Made by a program: the position numbers and the translations under genes. The notes under the pieces were generated by a model that searched no databases, was not told where the DNA came from, and saw only the letters and a list, made by a program, of their open reading frames with translations. DNA of 64,000 bases from positions 1-64,000 of the forward strand of contig CAZRIE010000007.1 of assembly GCA_964600075.1 (NCBI GenBank). The letters run 5' to 3'. Numbering within the stretch: position 1 is the first letter of the stretch; every line of letters begins with the position of its first letter. Source of the stretch: CAZRIE01 sp964600075 (lineage in GTDB: Bacteria; Bacteroidota; Bacteroidia; Flavobacteriales; Flavobacteriaceae). Below, piece by piece: positions 58,498-64,000 of the stretch.

Positions 58498-60717
58498 ATG
58501 TCGAAGATTTTTTATACCAAGACCGACGAGGCACCAGCTTTAGCGACCCAATCATTTTTACCGATAGTAAAAGCATTTACGAAAACCGCCGATATACATA
58601 TCGAAACCAAAGACATATCGCTAGCTTGTAGAATTATTGTTGCCTTTTCCGATTTTTTGAACGATAATCAAAAAATTTCCAACGATTTGCTAGAGTTGGG
58701 CGACTTGGCAAAAAAACCAGAAGCAAATATCATTAAACTACCCAATATTAGTGCGTCGGTTCCGCAGTTGAAAGAAGCGATCACTGAATTACAAGCCAAA
58801 GGCTATGCCCTACCCAACTATCCCGACAATCCCAATAACGATTCGGAGCTTGACATTAGATCTAGGTACGACCGAATTAAAGGTAGTGCAGTAAACCCTG
58901 TACTTCGTGAGGGTAATTCGGACAGAAGGGCTCCAAGGGCGGTAAAAAACTATGCGAAGCAAAACCCGCATTCAATGGGTGCTTGGAGTCCTGGTTCCAA
59001 AACTCATGTGGCCACAATGGATCATGGCGATTTTAAATCCAACGAAAAATCATTGACAATCGATACTGCAACGAATGTCAAAATAGAGTTGTTCAAAACA
59101 GATGGTGGTACGACCATTCTTAAAGAAAAGGTTTCCCTTTTAAAGGGTGAAATTATTGATGCAACGGTGATGAGCAAGGCTGCTCTAACTACTTTTCTTC
59201 AAGAACAGGTACAAGACGCAAAAAATAAAGGTGTGTTATTCTCCCTTCATATGAAGGCAACCATGATGAAGGTATCAGACCCTATTATTTTCGGTCGCGC
59301 CTTAGAGGTATTCTTTGAAAAAGTATTCCATAAATACGATGAGACTTTTAAATCAATTGGAATTAGTGCAAATGATGGTCTTGAAAATTTATATGCGAAA
59401 CTAGACGATTTACCTTCCGACAAAAAAAAGGAAATCGAAAGTGACATTCAACTAGCTACTAAGACCGGACCGGGTTTGGCGATGGTCAATTCCGATAAGG
59501 GTATTACAAACCTTCATGTACCAAGCGATATTATTATAGATGCCTCGATGCCGGCCATGATCCGCAACTCAGGTCAGATGTGGAACACCAAAGGTACGTT
59601 ACAAGATACCAAGGCGGTAATCCCCGATAGCAGCTATGCAGATATTTATACGGCTACCATCGAATTCTGCAAAAAACACGGAGCCTTTGACCCAACAACT
59701 ATGGGAACTGTACCTAATGTTGGTCTTATGGCGCAAAAAGCGGAAGAATATGGTTCTCACGACAAAACTTTTGAAATTAGTTCAGCCGGTAAAGTCAAAA
59801 TTTTGGACATTAATTCGGGAAAAATATTAATCGAACATACCGTAGAAGAAGGTGATATATGGCGTATGTGCCAAGTAAAGGACGCACCAATACAAGATTG
59901 GGTGAAACTAGCTGTTTCTCGTGCGAAAGCAACCCAGGATCCTGCCGTTTTTTGGTTGGATAAAAACCGTGCACACGACGCAGAACTCATAAAAAAAGTG
60001 AATACATACCTAAAGGAATACGATACATCAGAGTTAGATATCAGAATTCTTTCACCTAAAAAAGCTACAGAATTTACGTTACAGCGCCTCAAAGATGGTA
60101 AAGACACCATATCGGTTTCCGGAAACGTTTTGCGGGATTACCTGACCGATCTTTTTCCTATTTTAGAAGTGGGCACAAGTGCGAAAATGCTCTCTATCGT
60201 TCCCCTAATGAACGGGGGTGGTCTTTTCGAAACTGGAGCAGGAGGTTCCGCTCCTAAACATGTAGAACAGTTTTTAGAAGAGGGCCATCTCAGATGGGAT
60301 TCTTTAGGTGAGTTCTTAGCTTTGGGCATTTCGTTAGAATTTTATGGTGATAAAAACGAGAATGAAAAGGCAAAAATCTTGGGCGATGCCCTAGATAGTG
60401 CTACAGAAAAATTCTTAGTCAACGATAAATCGCCCTCTAGAAAAGTTAAGGAATTGGACACGCGCGGAAGTCATTTTTATCTTGCGATGTACTGGGCAGA
60501 GGCGTTGGCCAAGCAAAGTAAAAATACTGAATTGAAGTCTATTTTCGAAAAAGCCTTCCAAGATATGAAAGACAACGAATTAAGAATCACCAATGAACTG
60601 ATTGAAGCCCAAGGAAAACCTCAGAACATTGGGGGTTATTACTTACCGGATACAGAAATGGTAGCAAATGCTATGCGTCCAAGTGCTATTTTTAATACGA
60701 TTCTGAATTCGATATAA
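58498..60717 (+). CDS. icd: Isocitrate dehydrogenase, NADP-dependent, monomeric
   Basis: The 739-residue length and motifs show the monomeric type: KIFYTKTDEAPALATQSFLP, IKLPNISASVPQLKEAI, SDRRAPRAVKNYAKQNPHSMG (substrate-binding Ser/Asn/Arg), MVNSDKGITNLHVPSDIIIDASMPAMIR and GGLFETGAGGSAPKHVEQF. It converts isocitrate and NADP+ to 2-oxoglutarate, CO2 and NADPH in the TCA cycle. The gene has its own promoter box and a strong terminator, so it is monocistronic. Confidence 0.98.
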   Translation: MSKIFYTKTDEAPALATQSFLPIVKAFTKTADIHIETKDISLACRIIVAFSDFLNDNQKISNDLLELGDLAKKPEANIIKLPNISASVPQLKEAITELQAKGYALPNYPDNPNNDSELDIRSRYDRIKGSAVNPVLREGNSDRRAPRAVKNYAKQNPHSMGAWSPGSKTHVATMDHGDFKSNEKSLTIDTATNVKIELFKTDGGTTILKEKVSLLKGEIIDATVMSKAALTTFLQEQVQDAKNKGVLFSLHMKATMMKVSDPIIFGRALEVFFEKVFHKYDETFKSIGISANDGLENLYAKLDDLPSDKKKEIESDIQLATKTGPGLAMVNSDKGITNLHVPSDIIIDASMPAMIRNSGQMWNTKGTLQDTKAVIPDSSYADIYTATIEFCKKHGAFDPTTMGTVPNVGLMAQKAEEYGSHDKTFEISSAGKVKILDINSGKILIEHTVEEGDIWRMCQVKDAPIQDWVKLAVSRAKATQDPAVFWLDKNRAHDAELIKKVNTYLKEYDTSELDIRILSPKKATEFTLQRLKDGKDTISVSGNVLRDYLTDLFPILEVGTSAKMLSIVPLMNGGGLFETGAGGSAPKHVEQFLEEGHLRWDSLGEFLALGISLEFYGDKNENEKAKILGDALDSATEKFLVNDKSPSRKVKELDTRGSHFYLAMYWAEALAKQSKNTELKSIFEKAFQDMKDNELRITNELIEAQGKPQNIGGYYLPDTEMVANAMRPSAIFNTILNSI

Positions 60718-60735
60718 GCAATGTTTTACTTAAGG

Positions 60736-60772
60736 AAAGAGGCCCCCGCTAATGACGGGGGCCTCTTTTTTT
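60736..60772 (+). terminator. icd intrinsic terminator
   Basis: AAAGAGGCCCCCG (60736-60748) pairs exactly with CGGGGGCCTCTTT (60756-60768), followed by more T. Confidence 0.95.
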
Positions 60773-60837
60773 AAATTACTGTTAACGTTTTCACCCTTGC
60801 TATTTTTCTGATTACTTTTATAAAAAATTGCTTTTTA

Positions 60838-63237
60838 ATGAATCCAATTACCAAGGTTTTACTCTCGGTTTTTCTATTTTTTTCTATTCAAAATTTTGCG
60901 CAAGAGCGGTACACATTGAGTGGTGCTGTTTCGGAAGCCTCTAGTAATGAAACCCTTATCGGAGTTACTATTGCTTTTCCAGAGCTTCGTACAGGGGTCA
61001 CCACCAATGAATACGGCTTTTATTCAATTACTTTACCAGAAGGCGAATACCAGTTACAAGTCAGTTATTTGGGCTTTCAAGATATCGTTCAGACTGTATC
61101 ACTTTCTGAAAATCGTAAAATCAATTTTCAATTGCAAGAGGCTGCTGAACAGCTCGAAGAGGTGGTAGTTACCGAAAATATCGAAAAGATGGACATTCGG
61201 AAACCCCAGATGAGCGTAAATGCTCTATCAGTCGAAACGATAAAAAAAATCCCAGTAATTCTTGGGGAGGCCGATGTCATAAAATCCATTTTACTGTTGC
61301 CCGGTGTAACAAATGCAGGTGAGGGCGCTTCAGGTTTCAATGTTCGAGGGGGCTCGGTCGATCAAAACTTAATTTTACTAGACGAGGCCATAATATTTAA
61401 TTCATCGCATCTTTTCGGATTTTTCTCAGTCTTCAATCCCGATGCAATAAAAGATATCAAGTTATATAAAGGGGGTATTCCCGCACGATATGGCGGAAGG
61501 GTTTCTTCAGTGCTGGACATATTCCAAAAAGAAGGAAACAGTAAAGAACTCAAAGTTAATGGTGGCATTGGTGCCGTTGCAAGTCGCTTGCTGGTCGAAG
61601 GCCCTATTTTAAAAGACAAAGCTGCTTTTTTAATCGGGGGCCGTGCATCTTACGCCCATCTGCTCTTACCTCTTTTCGATCTCGACAATACTGCTTATTT
61701 CTATGATTTGAATACTAAAATAAGCTACAATATCAATGAAAGAAATAGCATCTTTTTATCTGGTTATTTTGGTCGGGACGTTTTCGGGATCAGCGAAAGT
61801 TTTGTAAATACGTATGGGAATACGGTCGGAAATTTTCGTTGGAACCATTTGTTTTCAGACAAACTTTTCTCTAACCTTTCCGTAATCTATTCCGACTATT
61901 ATTATGGATTGAAATTAGATTTCGTCGGTTTTAATTGGAACTCCGGTATACAAAATTTCAACGTGAAATATGATTTAAAACACTATTTAAGTGATAAGTT
62001 ACAAATCAACTACGGGGTCAACAATATTTACTACCAGTTCAATCCAGGAAAAATTGAGCCAAGTAATTCAGAATCGGGTATTCTAGAAGAGCAGTTGACC
62101 CGAAAATATGCCAATGAATTCGCTGTCTATATTGATATCGAACACGATGTAACCGAAAACCTAAGTCTGAACTATGGTCTTCGCTTCAGTAACTTTGTTC
62201 GTCTTGGACAAGATGCGCTCAATATCTATGAGAATGATGAACCCGTATTTTTTGATCCCTTTTTGATGATTTACCAAGAGGCCGACCCTGTGGAAACTAT
62301 CAACCCCGGACGTGGTGGTAATCTCGCAACCTTTAATAATTTTGAACCAAGGGTTTCCCTCGCTTATACCATTAATGATAACAGTTCGTTCAAAGCGAGT
62401 TACACACGACTGGCGCAATATCTACATTTGTTGTCGAATACAAACTCACCTACGCCATTGGATGTATGGGCGCCTAGTGGCCCTTATATCAAACCACAGC
62501 TTTTAGACCAATATGCATTAGGTTATTTCAAGAATATCAAAAACGGGGACTATTCTTTTGAAACGGAAATTTTTTATAAGGATATTCAGAACCGTATCGA
62601 CTATATAGACGGAGCGAATCTAATCGCAAATGATGCCATAGAACAGGTTATTTTAAATGGGGAGGCAAGGGCCTACGGGCTCGAATTATTATTGCGTAAG
62701 AATGAAGGTGTCTTTCAAGGGTGGTTGGCCTATACAATCTCAAGATCGGAACAAAGAACTCCTGGAAGGGTGCCCGTGGAAGATAACGGTGGGACGCCCA
62801 GTGAAACGGGAATCAATTTTGGCGAATGGTACAGCTCACCCTTTGACAAGGCCCACGATATCTCTTTCTACGGAAATTACGAACTCAACAAGAAATGGAG
62901 TTTCAACACCAACTTTGTATATCAAACAGGTCAGCCCACTAACTATCCTATAGGGCAATTCGAATTTCAGGGTCTAACAGTACCTTACTATGGACTTAGA
63001 AATAAAGAACGCCTACCCGCCTATCACCGTATTGATATAGCAGCGACCTTAACTCCAAAAAAGAACATCAAGCGAAAATGGCAAGCTGAGTGGGTTTTCA
63101 GCATTTACAACCTCTATAATCGCAGAAATGCAGCATCGATTAATTTTCGACAAAATCTTGATACAGGGGCCAATGAAGCGGTACGTACTTCTATTTTTGG
63201 AATTGTACCCGCTGTAACCTATAACTTCAAATTTTAA
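60838..63237 (+). CDS. TonB-dependent receptor with carboxypeptidase-like N-terminal domain
   Basis: The 799-residue outer-membrane protein has a signal peptide (ending QNFAQ), a CarboxypepD_reg-like beta-sandwich (about 22-105, LSGAVSEASSNETLIGVTIAF), a plug domain (about 115-230: VKSILLLPGVTNAGEGASGFNVRGGSVDQNLILLDEA fits the plug signature) and a 22-strand-type barrel that ends YNFKF. It pairs with the DUF4249 lipoprotein next to it. Such pairs import an unknown nutrient using TonB energy. The plug and barrel are complete. Confidence 0.95.
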   Translation: MNPITKVLLSVFLFFSIQNFAQERYTLSGAVSEASSNETLIGVTIAFPELRTGVTTNEYGFYSITLPEGEYQLQVSYLGFQDIVQTVSLSENRKINFQLQEAAEQLEEVVVTENIEKMDIRKPQMSVNALSVETIKKIPVILGEADVIKSILLLPGVTNAGEGASGFNVRGGSVDQNLILLDEAIIFNSSHLFGFFSVFNPDAIKDIKLYKGGIPARYGGRVSSVLDIFQKEGNSKELKVNGGIGAVASRLLVEGPILKDKAAFLIGGRASYAHLLLPLFDLDNTAYFYDLNTKISYNINERNSIFLSGYFGRDVFGISESFVNTYGNTVGNFRWNHLFSDKLFSNLSVIYSDYYYGLKLDFVGFNWNSGIQNFNVKYDLKHYLSDKLQINYGVNNIYYQFNPGKIEPSNSESGILEEQLTRKYANEFAVYIDIEHDVTENLSLNYGLRFSNFVRLGQDALNIYENDEPVFFDPFLMIYQEADPVETINPGRGGNLATFNNFEPRVSLAYTINDNSSFKASYTRLAQYLHLLSNTNSPTPLDVWAPSGPYIKPQLLDQYALGYFKNIKNGDYSFETEIFYKDIQNRIDYIDGANLIANDAIEQVILNGEARAYGLELLLRKNEGVFQGWLAYTISRSEQRTPGRVPVEDNGGTPSETGINFGEWYSSPFDKAHDISFYGNYELNKKWSFNTNFVYQTGQPTNYPIGQFEFQGLTVPYYGLRNKERLPAYHRIDIAATLTPKKNIKRKWQAEWVFSIYNLYNRRNAASINFRQNLDTGANEAVRTSIFGIVPAVTYNFKF

Positions 63238-63241
63238 GGCT

Positions 63242-64000
63242 ATGAAAAAAATGTTTTCATTATTTCTAGTTCTCTCGTTTTTGACATCATGTGAAGATGT
63301 TATAGAAGTAGATGTGCCATCGGAAGAACCACGTTTAATAGTAGACGCACTTATCAGGATAGATACCACCGTTACTACATCACCCTTTTTTGCAGAAGTA
63401 AAGGTCAGTACTTCCAGTGATTTTTTCGGTGAAATCAGTCCTGCGCAATTAGATGAAATTACAATAACAAATACCATGTTGAATGAGAGTATCGTACTTC
63501 TTGAAACGCAGCCAGGGAGTGGTTTATACCGCAAGGATACAAGCTTAGATTTTATGACATCTGCAGAATTATTGCTTCAAATCATCTATGAGGGCTCTAT
63601 ATTTGAAGCTAGCACAACGTATGTACCTACGGTTCCCATAGATAAATTAGAACAGGGAGATGCAACTTTGTTTTCGGGCGAAGAGACCGAAATAGTGGTC
63701 ACCTTTACAGATAGCCCAGATCGTGATGATTTTTATCTTTTTGATTTTGATTTCAATGAATATCTTGTTACCGAAGACAAATTCTATCCAGGTCAGACCT
63801 TTCAATTTTCTTATTTCTATGAAGATGGGATTGAATCCGGCAGGGAAGTCGAGGTAAGTATTATAGGTGTTGACAAACCTTTTTTTAATTATATGAATCA
63901 GATTATAGTGCAGTCTGGAGGCGACCAAGGCCCGTTTCAAACACCCGCAGCAACAGTTCGAGGTAATATTATAAACGTAACAAACATCGATAACAATGAT
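63242..64000 (+). CDS. DUF4249 family lipoprotein, 3'-truncated
   Basis: The start ATG 63242 is four bases after the receptor stop. The first 253 codons are in the window and the frame is still open at the last base. It has a lipoprotein signal (MKKMFSLFLVLSFLTSC), then EDVIEVDVPSEEPRLIVDALIRID, which is typical of DUF4249, a family found next to TonB receptors in Bacteroidota. It likely sits on the outer membrane and may act as a substrate-binding or accessory partner of the receptor, by analogy with SusD-like proteins; that role is inferred. Confidence 0.9.
   Translation, partial: MKKMFSLFLVLSFLTSCEDVIEVDVPSEEPRLIVDALIRIDTTVTTSPFFAEVKVSTSSDFFGEISPAQLDEITITNTMLNESIVLLETQPGSGLYRKDTSLDFMTSAELLLQIIYEGSIFEASTTYVPTVPIDKLEQGDATLFSGEETEIVVTFTDSPDRDDFYLFDFDFNEYLVTEDKFYPGQTFQFSYFYEDGIESGREVEVSIIGVDKPFFNYMNQIIVQSGGDQGPFQTPAATVRGNIINVTNIDNND

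Noticed and set aside
1..64000. CRISPR arrays, tRNA and rRNA genes, insertion sequences
   Set aside because: By eye, no evenly spaced repeats, cloverleaf-like folds, rRNA motifs or transposase-like frames were found. A scan with tRNAscan-SE or a CRISPR finder could still reveal a missed tRNA.

Overview
The window is about 64 kb of a chromosome from a Bacteroidota bacterium, most likely a marine member of the Flavobacteriaceae. The support is: a PorP/SprF-type protein and a DUF4835/PorD-like protein of the type IX secretion system, a TonB-dependent receptor paired with a DUF4249 lipoprotein, monomeric isocitrate dehydrogenase, a bacillithiol-type YtxJ protein, TAnnTTTG promoter boxes, and an almost complete lack of Shine-Dalgarno sequences. 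It is core-genome DNA. I see no prophage, insertion sequence, CRISPR array, rRNA or tRNA.

Layout. 1-2.4 kb: a two-component pair (3' part of a NarL-type kinase plus its regulator) and an unknown protein behind a perfect 20-bp palindrome. 2.5-13.7 kb: glyA and fahA diverging from a shared promoter region, a lipoprotein, ytxJ, clpB, a TetR regulator, a PorP/SprF-SPOR fusion, a histidine-phosphatase lipoprotein and smpB. 13.7-19.9 kb: pcm, an oxidoreductase, a YggS protein, then a tightly packed run of an exonuclease-GIY-YIG fusion, a potassium-channel-like protein, miaA and gntK. 19.9-25.8 kb (minus strand): an OmpR-type two-component system, coaE, a YbbR protein, a glycosyltransferase and fabI. 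25.9-32.7 kb (minus strand): recN, DUF4835, coaBC, rpoZ, bamD, dapA and a DUF6913-like gene. 32.8-37.8 kb: a 5'-nucleotidase split into two exported proteins, an acetyltransferase, small unknowns, a polytopic membrane protein and a gene broken by a 100-N gap. 37.9-47.4 kb: ligA, a LOG-type protein, RidA, prmC, ribD, an HAD phosphatase, an EamA transporter, a YigZ protein, a thioesterase and dnaA. 47.4-57.6 kb: a low-Mr phosphatase, an RsmI-like methylase, mltG, dapF, a DegP-type protease, a long-form GAPDH, trmD and rplS. 57.6-58.5 kb: the only long gene-free stretch, holding a candidate structured RNA. 58.5-64 kb: icd and a TonB receptor/DUF4249 pair that runs off the end.

How genes may work together. 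Envelope quality control is a theme: bamD, the DegP-type protease, mltG, the PorP/SprF and PorD-like proteins, and an OmpR-family two-component system. The most interesting regulatory observation is that the promoter regions of that two-component operon and of the degP-like gene both carry GTTAA-N6-GTTAA direct repeats with an 11-bp period. This resembles the architecture of the proteobacterial CpxR box and suggests an envelope-stress regulon. Other points of interest are the candidate ~410-nt structured RNA after rplS, an in-frame insertion of intergenic-repeat-like DNA in prmC, a perfect Shine-Dalgarno sequence in a lineage that rarely uses it, and a broken gene whose reading frame is fully restored by joining the contigs and adding two A residues.
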